From NCBI RefSeq assembly GCF_036181745.1, contig NZ_CP108080.1, positions 496,001 through 560,000 on the forward strand: DNA of 64,000 nt, in the 5' to 3' direction. This DNA is from Streptomyces sp. NBC_00259. Its GTDB lineage: Bacteria; Actinomycetota; Actinomycetes; Streptomycetales; Streptomycetaceae. Of this stretch, positions 55,201 to 63,079 are shown piece after piece (positions within the stretch are counted from its first letter, which is position 1; every line of letters starts with the position of its first letter). The notes under the pieces are model-generated. The model saw nothing but the letters and a program-made list of their open reading frames with translations. It searched no databases and was not told the origin of the DNA. Both the position numbers and the translations under genes were made by a program.

Positions 55201-55722
55201 GAAGGAGAAGCGGCGGGAAAGTTCGGCGACAACGCCGCCAACAATTCCAAGATGCCGGGTGACTACAAACTCAACCTCGACCTCTACAAGGGGAATGCGT
55301 CAGGCTACCCCGGAAACGTCTATCCGGACTTCTTCCCACGCAGCATCACGGCGACATACCGAACACACGATCACAAGGGTACGGGGAACGGCAGGAGTCG
55401 CTCCGAATGGAAGCCCTCCGCCTGGCGCGCACCCGAGACGGTCCGCTTCGACCCGCCGCCGACGAAGAGCGTCGGGGCCATTGACATCAATACGGTCAAC
55501 TTCGCCCATGCGACGAGCCTGGCGCGCGTTCGAAGCCTTCTCGGGAACCACGACATCACCGTCCTCGCAGTACGGAAGATGCGCCCGTTCACCGATATCG
55601 ACGACATGCACGACAAGCTGGCCGGATACGTGCACACCACAGGCCGCCCTCTCTACAGTTTCGAGGAGAAGATATGGCCGCAAATCCAGGAGAACTACGA
55701 CAACGGTCTCTTCACCATCTAG
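49213..55722 (+). CDS. Giant DUF4157 eCIS effector with nuclease-like C-terminus
   Basis: The 2169-residue protein has (i) a basic start, (ii) a DUF4157 domain (about 41-125) with HELLH at residues 109-113, a hallmark of eCIS cargo, (iii) a very long Glu/Arg/Lys/Pro-rich disordered and coiled-coil region (about 290-1225), (iv) repeated amphipathic or membrane-active helices (about 1233-1580, such as VKSAFNAILDAVTKVFDAA and IASIVIEKVVSMLVPAAGAIL), (v) an Arg/Lys/Pro linker (about 1590-1800) and (vi) a C-terminal region from about 1810. There, WDLMHLLPRELGGPSQATNF (residues 1962 onward, His1966) resembles the HxxPRxLGG...N motif of beta-beta-alpha-metal nuclease toxins, followed by a possible helix-hairpin-helix (IDINTVNFAHATSLARVRSL). 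The 3' end has lower GC than the rest. Likely a toxin loaded in the eCIS. Activity is inference. Confidence 0.8.
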   Translation: MSTSHASAQDARAAQAERRRKRKERAGSRTPEPKNIVSGAGQPLDLSVRRELEEQLGHDFSRVRLHTDRDAGALTEMLGADAVAVGQDIFFREGAYRPGTADGQRLLAHELLHTVQNPDGLGALRAGRDLGAVSLPQQAMEREAESAAQALVRDGEQAPEVEPDQATPGWLRYATVDADRTRMEQLDPATLVDRLANGVLRSLRGDPADLSGRVRLELSRLSPQLQDSVLDRLEPRLLTPEYDRLLDLVERAETGPPESRPAEVPGPEIDLFAELGVERARWQRAEEADRGSRDKRDEDAREERQDARARDEKRGGDRSRARSDAAAEQEEAARRTDQEDERARSRQHAAQEQRQEEEKQGQDRQRVDEAADERAQSQADGSEQAKEERKEQRDREERDLEQANAPGADKRTRKDDAKKPADGSRQENLDPKAKAQPGPVRPEKVDERAEQADSALSEHGLHEKDEDEPDEAEKPLGLEAGADKEISGTEDRDGAGGAHGREPELKPEDHLPATDLDVSAVPTADNPQASLPTFPAPPPTKAEQVLEQRENDAEEEEDEDAPEAEAKPPGAEMGPVEGEAPQPEGGPAAEAGDRGERDLQPEKPVQQEVGPDPETEDRQDPEPEAEKQDPEQRQERASAEGEADDRDTDGGDGQEEPDAKGAAEQQQERKERDGRAAKEESSGQPRGAAPDKPSLAPSGSAGSGPGSSLVPPAGAHTSRSSVEDRRPSPAARRVADSAKGDHEAPAPKSRIPKESGPGAAPSGTVGGSGTAGPSAATGPGGAPPVAQAAVSPAAEQAASPGKLGAPAPEGAQAAPEASLEKDGGGCAPPEPAAEKEEPGGSCGGGGGGAAPEEKRQEPPDVSAQDPKAAVGTVSKLAPDQALAAMPGVDAAADKKVGEEQQRLDANPPKRERPSGAPRTRSGPPEAAAPAAQVTGRVEKLGPEEQVEKQKAKGSDKAQGAKPTDNTPPPPAPVADKLTEEEAKNVDAAADAVPTVDPELRNKTVGPAPKIRLEGESDPKRTDDQAKALKEKQSDIQGRGREDAAKPMGEDQIFPDAPQEQLVGKATGGRRRGGGGESRAGAGAAPRPGMGAVAKQERGSEIRGAAGQAQGDLVAKEKEQRQGEQQAKQEKQTEIDREVTRNAEKQTAERGRAADDAQRERENWRGEQDKKIEDADKKSEKEHTDKNKEIVKARDDKDKEVNDRKDKDNQQIDSEREKAEKEAERKKEEEKPSGGFFGWVADKVKSAFNAILDAVTKVFDAARAAVNGIIDTFKDWADKAIDFVRDLAVKAINVLADALIAIGDVLLAAFPELRDKFRKAIEGLRDKAISAVNALADGLKKAVNALLDALAAGLNALLDVLEAGIKAVIKIYQAVILGAIKFAQAAIEALGKFAALVADIAPDPGGWLGKAGSSAKSGIQDHLWGAIKTGVKRWFDTKVEGILGLGKAVIDVLVKGCVSVKQIGKMTWDAIVASLPMMIASIVIEKVVSMLVPAAGAILTIVQGLMAAWQSLSSILTAFGKFWAYLKAVKAGPAACLFAEAVAAGIVALLDFIANFLMIRLAGATKGVGKRLKAMAEKIMRGLKKTGKGAKQAAGDAVNKARGAVRSAQEALARPTAPARPKGPRVPKNRSASTDRGQGANRVPKDTVRDRPTSRTPDRERDRRREESEAQREQQRPESRPDQQPGTRPDRAADQKPDTRKDKSPDTAAPKKKKETEAPKRQKPRKPKSALGRALQKIKGKVKSALKKVRNAGKALGRKLRKSKVGQALKNSGRKMRDFFKKKRDRMRDDKKRRADTRKTDRSERRKKENSSDSKRDRLRDAVARIRPRLKDRLDRGMTVGNHQALLEELRKWYRLSGLRKNGGEDFRVWASLNPRLPTNNGVSQNGIDRSEPLRLPDPDPLPFSNDTTKEPTGFTMQFINSEWAEKNGQYPPSGRSTKVRMLAGFRYIDRHSLWEPQGNLQWDLMHLLPRELGGPSQATNFVPAPNFKNRGFYNQIEGEAAGKFGDNAANNSKMPGDYKLNLDLYKGNASGYPGNVYPDFFPRSITATYRTHDHKGTGNGRSRSEWKPSAWRAPETVRFDPPPTKSVGAIDINTVNFAHATSLARVRSLLGNHDITVLAVRKMRPFTDIDDMHDKLAGYVHTTGRPLYSFEEKIWPQIQENYDNGLFTI

Positions 55723-55734
55723 GAAGGCACCGCA

Positions 55735-56442
55735 ATGAGTACGCTCAATCGGCTGGAAGAGCAGCACCTCGCGTCACTTGACAGCATCCGCCGGGCGGCA
55801 GGGATCGAGGTGGTCGATGAATCTCTGGGAGAGCCGGGAAGTTCCTTCTCCGAACTCCTGCCGCTGTCCGAGTTCAATGCCGACTGGGCGCATCTGATCC
55901 TCGACAAGGACATGCTCGACGGGGCGATCCGGATCCCGGGCCTCGCCGTCAACTGGGTCACCGCCGACCCGTTGCCAGAATTCTTCGGCGAGTACCGCAT
56001 CCCCGACCCCTTCGAAATCCTGATGCAGGCACCCGACCCAGCGGCCGACACGATCCCGGACGGTTTTCAGCGGGAGTTCGTCCAACAACTGCGTTACATC
56101 GACTCGGCCTACCGCTCCGGTGTCGGTTCGATGACGTATCTGCGCATGGCACCGGACGTCTCCCCGCTGGAGGTCTGGCACTTCGACCTGGCACGCACCG
56201 GTCAGGCTCCCCACCCCCCGGGGTACGTCCGGCTCGACCTCACCTTTCAGCAGTACATGGAGACGCTCCTGGTCACCAAGGGAACACGCGGCTGGCAGTA
56301 CCTCTTTGCCGATGTGTCGTTCCGGGACCGCGCACTCGGCGACATCGGTGACCACGTCAAGAAGATGCTCGACGTATTTCCCGGACTCTTTCCCGGACAT
56401 GACTACTCACCGCTCGCCCAGCGACTGGAGGCCCGCCTGTGA
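55735..56442 (+). CDS. Candidate immunity protein for the eCIS C-terminal toxin
   Basis: The 235-residue acidic protein follows the DUF4157 gene by 12 bp with AGGAAGG upstream. It has no signal peptide or membrane segment and no family I can name with confidence; the segment LRLDLTFQQYMETLLVTKGTRGWQYLF is weakly reminiscent of SUKH/SMI1-like immunity proteins. GC is lower than in flanking eCIS genes, like the toxin end. It overlaps the next baseplate gene by 4 bp (56439-56442). Immunity function is inferred from position only. Confidence 0.6.
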   Translation: MSTLNRLEEQHLASLDSIRRAAGIEVVDESLGEPGSSFSELLPLSEFNADWAHLILDKDMLDGAIRIPGLAVNWVTADPLPEFFGEYRIPDPFEILMQAPDPAADTIPDGFQREFVQQLRYIDSAYRSGVGSMTYLRMAPDVSPLEVWHFDLARTGQAPHPPGYVRLDLTFQQYMETLLVTKGTRGWQYLFADVSFRDRALGDIGDHVKKMLDVFPGLFPGHDYSPLAQRLEARL

Positions 56443-57107
56443 CCCGCTACGCCGACATACCCAAGCCCATCCGCTCCGGCATCGTCATCGTCGACCCCGA
56501 GCGCGGCACCCCCCAGCGCATCATCGTCCTCCAGTTCAATCCCGACACCCTGGAGCGCTCCGTCGCGCCGCAGTCCTCCGGAGGGAGCGGTGATGCCGGC
56601 GGAGGGGGCAGTGGGAGCGGGGACCGGAACGAGGCGTTGCGGCTGAAGGGGCCCGCGGAGGAGACGTGGAAGTTCACCGCGGAGATCGACGCGACCGATC
56701 AGTTCGAGGTCGCCGCACCCGACGGGATCCATCCGCAGCTCGCCGTGCTGGAGATGCTCGTGCAGCCGACCACCGCACAGCTGAGGGAGGCCACCCGCCT
56801 CAGCAAGAAGGGCACGATCGAGATCAGTCCCATCGAGACGCCGCTCACCCTGTTCACCTGGGGGAGCAAGCGCGTCATGCCGGTGCGGCTCACGGAGCTG
56901 TCGGTCAACGAGTCGGCGTTCGACGTGCAGCTGAATCCGATCCGGGCCTCGCTGGGCATCGGGATGAAGGTGCTCACCGTGAGCGATCTGCCGGCCGGGC
57001 ACCGGGGCGCGGACCTGTATCTGGCGCATCTGGCGCAGAAGGAGCGGCTGGCCGCGGCCGCGCGTGGCGGGCGGCTGGCCGAGCTCGGTCTGGCACGGGG
57101 GGTGTGA
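56439..57107 (+). CDS. eCIS baseplate/tube-initiator protein (Pvc7 N-terminal / CIS_tube-like)
   Basis: The 222-residue protein contains IVLQFNPDTLERSV, the recurrent start motif of CIS tube-initiator or LysM-associated proteins, a Gly/Ser-rich loop, GPAEETWKFTAEIDATDQFE and a beta-rich core (SPIETPLTLFTWGSKRVMPVRLTELSVNE over residues 130-158). In Afp/Pvc7 this domain is fused to LysM; here the LysM part is the next gene. Start GTG 56439 overlaps the previous stop. Confidence 0.75.
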   Translation: MTRYADIPKPIRSGIVIVDPERGTPQRIIVLQFNPDTLERSVAPQSSGGSGDAGGGGSGSGDRNEALRLKGPAEETWKFTAEIDATDQFEVAAPDGIHPQLAVLEMLVQPTTAQLREATRLSKKGTIEISPIETPLTLFTWGSKRVMPVRLTELSVNESAFDVQLNPIRASLGIGMKVLTVSDLPAGHRGADLYLAHLAQKERLAAAARGGRLAELGLARGV

Positions 57108-57112
57108 GGAAG

Positions 57113-57460
57113 ATGATCGAACCGTACGAGAACGCGCTGGACGCGATACCGGGCTCGCACCCGTATCCGCGGACGAGCCGTTACCACGACGCCGAGATCG
57201 GGGTGCACACACAGCCGGACGGCACCGAGGTCCGGTACACCAGGCGGAGGCTGCTGCCGCCGCTGCCCGACGCCGAGGACACCGTCCCGCACACCGTCAG
57301 CAGCGGTGAGCGGCCCGACCACCTCGGGCAGCGGTACGTCGGCGACCCCGGGCAGTGGTGGCAGATCGCGGACGCCAATCCCGTGCTCGACCCCGGTGAG
57401 CTGACCGCGGAGCCGGGGCGGGAGATCCGGATTCCGCTGCCGGGCGGCTTCCATGGCTGA
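57113..57460 (+). CDS. eCIS LysM-domain baseplate protein (gp53-like)
   Basis: From ATG 57113 (GAGGAAG upstream) the 115-residue product has a LysM-like module HTVSSGERPDHLGQRYVGDP followed by WWQIADANPVLDPGEL. LysM-type gp53 proteins connect hub and wedge in contractile tails. It overlaps the hub gene by 8 bp. Confidence 0.85.
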   Translation: MIEPYENALDAIPGSHPYPRTSRYHDAEIGVHTQPDGTEVRYTRRRLLPPLPDAEDTVPHTVSSGERPDHLGQRYVGDPGQWWQIADANPVLDPGELTAEPGREIRIPLPGGFHG

Positions 57461-58592
57461 CGAGCCGATCGGCAACGGGCCGGTCCATCTCACCCTGCAC
57501 ATGGGGCCGAAGCTGACCCGGCCGGTTCCGGCCGAGGTGACGGAGGCGTTGCTGTCGGCGCAGATCACCAGCACCGCCGGGGAGCGCAGTGGGTTCCAGC
57601 TCGCGTTCGATCTCACCAAGAAGGGGCTGATCGCGCGGCGGCTGCTGCCGGAGGGGTTCTTCGATCCCAAGACCAGGGTGATCGTCACGACCTCGGTGAG
57701 GGGCATTCCGACGGTGGTCCTGGACGGCCTGATCGTCCGTCAGGAGGTGGGGGCCAGCAACCAGCCGGGGCAGACCACGCTCACCGTCACCGGTGAGGAC
57801 CTCACCCTGCTCATGGACCTGGAGGAGCGGACCGACCGCTACCCCAATCTCGCGCCCTCGCAGCGGGTGGAACGGATCCTCGCCAAGTACGCCGACTACG
57901 GCATCGACACCCGCATCATCCGTGAGCAGGTGCAGCAACCGCCCCGCGAGCAGCTGCGCGTCGACTACCAGACCGGCACCGATCTGCAGTACCTCAACGA
58001 TCTGGCCAGGGCGAACGGATACACCTTCTATCTCGACCCCGGCCCGGTGCCCGGCCGCTCCACCGCCTTCTGGGGCCCCGAGCAGCGGCTGGGCCGCCGT
58101 CAGCACGCGCTCAACGTCAACATGGACAGCAACTCCACCGTCGACCAGCTGACCTTCGCCTACGACGGCACGGCCAGGGAGGAGCCGCAGGCGCGCGTGC
58201 AGGACCCGCGGACCCGCGACGTGCGGCTGCTGGCCCAGCCCGACATCAGTCCGCTGCGGCCGCCGCTCGGGCGCAGGGCGTCGCCGGCGCTCAAGCGCAG
58301 GACGCTGTCCGGTACGGCGAAGAAGGAGCTCGGACAGGCCGAGGCCGAGGCGCTGGCCCGGGCGGCGACCTCCGCGGACGCGATCTCCGGGTCCGGTTCG
58401 CTCGACGTCACCCGGTACGGCTATGTGCTGCGGCCGCGCGAGCTGGTGGGGGTGCGCGGCTCCGGTGTCACGTACGACGGCGACTACTACGTCAAGTCGG
58501 TCACGCACAACCTCCGCCCCGGCTCGTACCAGCAGAACTTCACGCTGTCCCGCGAGGGCCTCATCGCCCGCAGCGGGACGGTGCGTCCGTAG
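57453..58592 (+). CDS. eCIS baseplate hub protein (gp27/phage late control D-like)
   Basis: The 379-residue protein has two beta-barrel tube-like domains (QITSTAGERSGFQLAFDLT, VVLDGLIVRQEVGASNQPGQTTLTV) and the region QLRVDYQTGTDLQYLNDLARANGYTFYLDPG typical of gpD/VgrG N-terminal hub domains. The spike OB-fold is encoded separately just downstream. It forms the trimeric adaptor between tube and spike. Confidence 0.88.
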   Translation: MADEPIGNGPVHLTLHMGPKLTRPVPAEVTEALLSAQITSTAGERSGFQLAFDLTKKGLIARRLLPEGFFDPKTRVIVTTSVRGIPTVVLDGLIVRQEVGASNQPGQTTLTVTGEDLTLLMDLEERTDRYPNLAPSQRVERILAKYADYGIDTRIIREQVQQPPREQLRVDYQTGTDLQYLNDLARANGYTFYLDPGPVPGRSTAFWGPEQRLGRRQHALNVNMDSNSTVDQLTFAYDGTAREEPQARVQDPRTRDVRLLAQPDISPLRPPLGRRASPALKRRTLSGTAKKELGQAEAEALARAATSADAISGSGSLDVTRYGYVLRPRELVGVRGSGVTYDGDYYVKSVTHNLRPGSYQQNFTLSREGLIARSGTVRP

Positions 58593-58644
58593 GGCGGCAG
58601 AGAGCCGTACGGCCGTAAAGCCCCGAAGACCAGGAGAACTTCGT

Positions 58645-59169
58645 ATGGCGGCACCGAACAACCGCTTCCTCGGCAAGTTCCGGGGCCGGGTGATCGACAA
58701 CAGGGATCCGCTCCGGCTGGGCCGCATCACGGCCCAGGTGCCGGACGTGCTGGGTGACGAGGCGTCCACGTGGGCGCTGCCGTGTCTGCCGTTCACCGGG
58801 CGCCGGGCGGGCCACTACGCCGTCCCGGAGGTCGGGGCGGGCGTGTGGATCGAGTTCGAGCAGGGGGATCCCAGCTTCCCCGTCTGGACGGGGAGTTGGT
58901 ACGGCGACGCGTCCGAACTGCCGCCGCGGGTGAGTGCCGAGGTGCCCGCGTCGCAGCCGGTCGTCATCCAGACGCCCGGCGACCACAAGCTGGTGATGTC
59001 GGACGTGCCGGGCGGTACGGGGATTCTGCTGGAGGCCCGGGGCGGCGCGTACATCCGGATCGACGAGAAGGGCGTGACCATCGGCAACGGCAAGGGGGCG
59101 TCGATCGTGCTGATCGGCGACGAGGTCAGCATCAACGAGGGCCGGCTGATCGTGCCCGGGAAGCGCTAG
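58645..59169 (+). CDS. eCIS spike protein (gpV/VgrG OB-fold)
   Basis: From ATG 58645 (CAGGAG upstream) the 174-residue protein has the OB domain of gp5/gpV (GRVIDNRDPLRLGRITAQVP, GAGVWIEFEQGDPSFPVWTGSWYG) and a short beta-helix needle rich in glycine (GGAYIRIDEKGVTIGNGKGASIVLIGDEVSI split over about 130-165). It forms the trimeric puncturing spike. Confidence 0.9.
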   Translation: MAAPNNRFLGKFRGRVIDNRDPLRLGRITAQVPDVLGDEASTWALPCLPFTGRRAGHYAVPEVGAGVWIEFEQGDPSFPVWTGSWYGDASELPPRVSAEVPASQPVVIQTPGDHKLVMSDVPGGTGILLEARGGAYIRIDEKGVTIGNGKGASIVLIGDEVSINEGRLIVPGKR

Positions 59170-59187
59170 CGGAGAACGGGGAGTTAC

Positions 59188-59529
59188 GTGTTGTCGGGGA
59201 ATCTCGTGAACGGCGTTACGCCGATCAGCTGTCCGCACGGTGGCCGGGTCGCGCCCGCCGCCTCCGCCCCGTCGTCCGGGGTCCGGATCGACGGCCACCC
59301 GGTGGCCACCGCGACCGCGGTCTTCACGGTCGTCGGCTGCCGGCACCTGGTCGACGGGGTGCCGCACCCCTGCGCGACGGTGCGCTGGACGCCGGACCGC
59401 GGCGGTGTGCTGGTCGACGGCGCTCCGGTGCTGCTCGACCGTACGTCCGCGCTGTGCTTCAGCACCGGCCTGGTGCCGCAGGGCCCGCCGGTCGTCACTT
59501 CGGCCGCGGGGGAGGTCGCGTCGCGATGA
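59188..59529 (+). CDS. eCIS PAAR-like spike tip protein
   Basis: The 113-residue product has cysteine and histidine motifs typical of PAAR-like metal-binding tips: SCPHGG, VVGCRHLVDGVPHPCATVRW and CFSTG. It should cap the spike trimer. The start is GTG 59188 with GGGGAG upstream; TTG 59191 is an alternative. It overlaps the gp25 gene by 4 bp. Confidence 0.82.
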   Translation: MLSGNLVNGVTPISCPHGGRVAPAASAPSSGVRIDGHPVATATAVFTVVGCRHLVDGVPHPCATVRWTPDRGGVLVDGAPVLLDRTSALCFSTGLVPQGPPVVTSAAGEVASR

Positions 59530-59903
59530 GGACCGTACGTACGGACGTCGCCTTCCCGTTCCGCGTCGACGGCCGCGGCCGCACCGCGCACGCGGCTGAC
59601 GACGCGCATGTGCGCGATCTGATCGAGCAGTTGCTGTTCACCAGCCCGGGTGAGCGGGTGATGCGGCCGGACTTCGGCTGTGGGCTGCTGGATCTGGTCT
59701 TCACGCCCAACAGCCCGGAGCTGGCGTCCGCGCTGGAGCTGTCGGTGCAGGCAGCGCTGCAGCGCTGGCTGGGTGAGCTGATCGAGGTGGAAGCCCTGGA
59801 CGTGGTGAGCGAGGAGAACGTGGTCCGGGTGTATCTGCGGTACGTGGTGCGCTCCACCGGGAGCCGGCGCGACGAGGTCTTCGAGGGGAGCGGGCCGGCG
59901 TGA
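59526..59903 (+). CDS. eCIS gp25-like baseplate wedge protein
   Basis: The 125-residue protein is a GPW/gp25 family member (LIEQLLFTSPGERVMRPDFGCGLLDLVF), the lysozyme-like fold that nucleates sheath assembly at the baseplate. It is coupled to the preceding and following genes by 4-bp overlaps. Confidence 0.93.
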   Translation: MRTVRTDVAFPFRVDGRGRTAHAADDAHVRDLIEQLLFTSPGERVMRPDFGCGLLDLVFTPNSPELASALELSVQAALQRWLGELIEVEALDVVSEENVVRVYLRYVVRSTGSRRDEVFEGSGPA

Positions 59904-62900
59904 GGGAACGGATGATCTGCCGAACCGACGGCAGGCGCGCGAAGGTACGCGCCGCGCGGCTCGGCGGCGTGGACGCCGTCGAAGTCGGTGACGACGGGCT
60001 GACGCTCACGGTCACCTTTCTCGGGAAGGCCCCGGAGGGCCTCTGCCCGGAGAACGTCCGCATCGACGGGGGTCGCCGGATCACCGGCATCGAGGCCGTC
60101 GAGGTGTCCGTGGAGCGCGAGGAGGACCCCGAACTCGACGACCGGTTGTTCGTCACGCTCGACCGGACCGGGGACACCTCCGCCTACCGGCTCTCGATCG
60201 TGGACACCGATCCGTACGGACGACCCGGCACGGAGCCCTTCCCCGGTTTCGACCAGCGTTACCACTCGGCCGAGTTCGTCTTCCTGCCGGACTGTCCGAG
60301 CCCGTTCGACTGCGTGGACGAGCAGCCGGAGGTGCCCGCCGCCGGACCGCCGGCGCCGGTCGTCGACTACACGGCGCGCGACTACGACTCGATCCGGGCC
60401 CTGATCCTGGACCGGCTGGCGCTGACGACCCCGGGCTGGGTCGAGCGCAACGCCGCCGACCTCGGCACGACCCTGGTCGAGATCCTCGCCCACACCGCCG
60501 ACCGGATCAGCTACCAGCAGGACGCCGTGGCCACGGAGGCGTACCTCGACACGGCCCGCAGGCGGGTGTCAGTACGGCGCCATGTACGGCTCATCGACTA
60601 CCCGATGCACGACGGGGTCAACGCCCGCGCCTTCGTCGCGGTCGAGGCCGTACGCGAACTGACGCTGCTGCCCGGCACGTTCCGCTTCGCCGCCGTCGAC
60701 GTGCGCTCGCTGAGGCCGCGTGACCGGCCGGAGATCGGCACCGTCGTCGACGACCGGGATCTCGCCGTGCTGGACGAGCGTGGCTCGGTGGAGGTGTTCG
60801 AGCCGGTGGTGGCGGCCGAGCCGCTGGTGCTGCGGCCCGCGCACAACACCGTCCGCTTCTGGACCTGGGGCGACGAGCTGTGCTCGCTGCCCAGGGGCGC
60901 GACCTCCGCCACCCTGCGGGACGAGTGGGTGGACGAGGAGTGCTCGGTGCGGGCGCTGGACCTGGCGCCGGGCGACCTGCTGCTCATCGAGGAGGTACGG
61001 GGGCCGCGGTCCGGCACTCCCGGCGACGCCGATCCGGCGCACCGGCAGGCGGTGCGCCTCATCTCGGTCACCCCGGTCGTGGACCGGCTGGCCGGCCGGC
61101 CGGTGCTGGAGGTCACCTGGGCGCAGGAGGACGCGCTCACGTTCCCCGTCTGTCTCTCGACGCGCGGTGGCCCGGGCTGCGAGCCCGTCGAGGATGTGAG
61201 CGTGGCGCGCGGGAACGTCGTCCTCGTCGACCACGGCCGCTCCCTGGCCTTCGGCGGCGCGGCGCCGGAGACGGTGACCGTGCCTCCCGCGCCCGCCGTC
61301 GTCGGGTCGTGCGATCCGTCCGGCTTCGGTTGCTGGGACGGCGACGCGGGCAATGCCACGGCCGCGCTCATCGACGCCCGGCTGGACCAGACGCGGTGCG
61401 GCCGTCTGCTGACCGCGGATCAGATACGGGAGCTGTTCACCGTCGTCGGCGAGGACGCCACCACTCGCGCCGGTCTGGGTCTGGAACTGGCGGGCCGGCG
61501 GCGCGAGAAGGTGGTGCCCGGCACCGCGTACGCCCAGGCGGAGGCACTGCGCACGCTCCTCGCGCAGGTCGTCCATCCGGGCATCGCGCCACGGTTCCGG
61601 CCGGTGCTGCAGCGCTCCCCCGTGACCCAGTCCGTACCGTTCCCCGAGCCCCGTCATGTCTCGGCGGGTCAGGCCGGCCGGCTGGCCGCGATTCCGGGCC
61701 GGGTCAGGGGGCGTCTGGTCGAGCTGTGGCGCAGTGCCCGTGACCGCGACGGGCTCGACGAGCCGGAGATCGCGGAGCTGACCGTGCTGTTCGGGCTGCG
61801 GGCGCTGGAGCGTCTGGAGCTGCGCCGGCATCCGGTGCGGGCGCTGCGTGAGCTGTTGCACCGAGGCGAGCGGCTGCTGGCGGCGAAGCTGCGCCGGCTG
61901 GACGTGCTGACGGCCAGGGCGCGCGCGGGCGCGGTGCTCGACGGTTCCGTCGCCTGGGAGATCGCGCACAGCTGGGGGCCGGCCTACGCGGCCGGGCTGC
62001 ATCCGGACGAGCCGGTGCTGCGGGGTCCCGCCACGGCGCTCGTCCAGGATCCGCGTGCCGCGCTGCCCGCGGTGACGATCACGGACGACGGCGGAGGATC
62101 GTGGCTGCCGAGGCGGGATCTGCTGGAGAGCGGTCCGCGCGATCGGCACTTCGTCGGCGAGCTGGAGGACGACGGGCGGATCGCGCTGCGCTTCGGTGAC
62201 GGACGGCACGGCGCGCGTCCACGGCCCGGGGCCCGGCTGGAGCTGCGCCACCGGCTCGGCGGTGGTGTCGCGGGCAATGTCGGCGCGGAGGCCATCAACC
62301 ATCTGGTGCTGCTCCGTGATCCCTCGGAGTCCGACGCGGGCGACCCGATGCCGGTGGCGGGAGTACGCAATCCGCTCCCGGCCGTCGGCGGCATCGAGCC
62401 CGAACCCCTGGAACAGGTACGCCAGTTGGCCCCGCTGGATCTGAGGCGTTCTCGGCTGCGGGCCGTCACCGCGGAGGACTACGCGGCGCTGGCGGCGGGG
62501 CTGCCGGGGGTGCAGCGGGCGGCCGCGGAGATCCGCTGGACGGGCAGCGTGCAGGAGGCGCACGTCGCCGTCGACGCGCTGGGGACCGCCGATCCGTCGC
62601 CCGAGTTGCTCGACTCGGTGGCGTACGGCCTGGAGAGCTACCGCAGGATCGGCCACGATCTGGTGGTCGGCCCGGCCCGGAACGTACCGCTGGACATCGC
62701 GCTCGCGGTGTGCGCGGCGCCCGGCCACCAGCACGGGCAGATCCTCGCCGAGCTGTACCGGGTCCTCGGCAGCCGCCGGCTGCCCGGCGGGCGGCTCGGC
62801 TTCTTCCACCCGGACGCGCTGACGTTCGGCGAGCCGGTGCGGCTGAGCCGGCTGGTGGCCGTGGCCGCGGCCGTGCAGGGCGTGGAGAGCGTGCGGGTGA

Positions 62901-63079
62901 TCCGGCTGGCCCGGCTGTTCCACGCCTCCCCCGCCGAAGACAGGAACGACATGGACGACAGTGCACTGGAGGCAGGCGTGCTGCGGCTCGGTCCGCTGGA
63001 GATCGCGCGTTGCGACAACGACCCCGACCGGCCCGAACTGGGCCGGCTGTCGATCGAGCTCGGTGGAGGTGTCCGATGA
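59900..63079 (+). CDS. eCIS baseplate J/gp6-like wedge protein (Pvc11-like)
   Basis: The 1059-residue protein contains the baseplate-J features DYTARDYDSIRALILDRLAL, GWVERNAADLGTTLVEILAHTADRISYQQD (split over residues 155-215) and, near the C-terminus, LRAVTAEDYAALAAGLPGVQRA and GVESVRVIRLARLF. It forms the inner baseplate ring with the gp7-like protein. GTG 59900 overlaps the gp25 stop. Confidence 0.9.
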   Translation: MRERMICRTDGRRAKVRAARLGGVDAVEVGDDGLTLTVTFLGKAPEGLCPENVRIDGGRRITGIEAVEVSVEREEDPELDDRLFVTLDRTGDTSAYRLSIVDTDPYGRPGTEPFPGFDQRYHSAEFVFLPDCPSPFDCVDEQPEVPAAGPPAPVVDYTARDYDSIRALILDRLALTTPGWVERNAADLGTTLVEILAHTADRISYQQDAVATEAYLDTARRRVSVRRHVRLIDYPMHDGVNARAFVAVEAVRELTLLPGTFRFAAVDVRSLRPRDRPEIGTVVDDRDLAVLDERGSVEVFEPVVAAEPLVLRPAHNTVRFWTWGDELCSLPRGATSATLRDEWVDEECSVRALDLAPGDLLLIEEVRGPRSGTPGDADPAHRQAVRLISVTPVVDRLAGRPVLEVTWAQEDALTFPVCLSTRGGPGCEPVEDVSVARGNVVLVDHGRSLAFGGAAPETVTVPPAPAVVGSCDPSGFGCWDGDAGNATAALIDARLDQTRCGRLLTADQIRELFTVVGEDATTRAGLGLELAGRRREKVVPGTAYAQAEALRTLLAQVVHPGIAPRFRPVLQRSPVTQSVPFPEPRHVSAGQAGRLAAIPGRVRGRLVELWRSARDRDGLDEPEIAELTVLFGLRALERLELRRHPVRALRELLHRGERLLAAKLRRLDVLTARARAGAVLDGSVAWEIAHSWGPAYAAGLHPDEPVLRGPATALVQDPRAALPAVTITDDGGGSWLPRRDLLESGPRDRHFVGELEDDGRIALRFGDGRHGARPRPGARLELRHRLGGGVAGNVGAEAINHLVLLRDPSESDAGDPMPVAGVRNPLPAVGGIEPEPLEQVRQLAPLDLRRSRLRAVTAEDYAALAAGLPGVQRAAAEIRWTGSVQEAHVAVDALGTADPSPELLDSVAYGLESYRRIGHDLVVGPARNVPLDIALAVCAAPGHQHGQILAELYRVLGSRRLPGGRLGFFHPDALTFGEPVRLSRLVAVAAAVQGVESVRVIRLARLFHASPAEDRNDMDDSALEAGVLRLGPLEIARCDNDPDRPELGRLSIELGGGVR

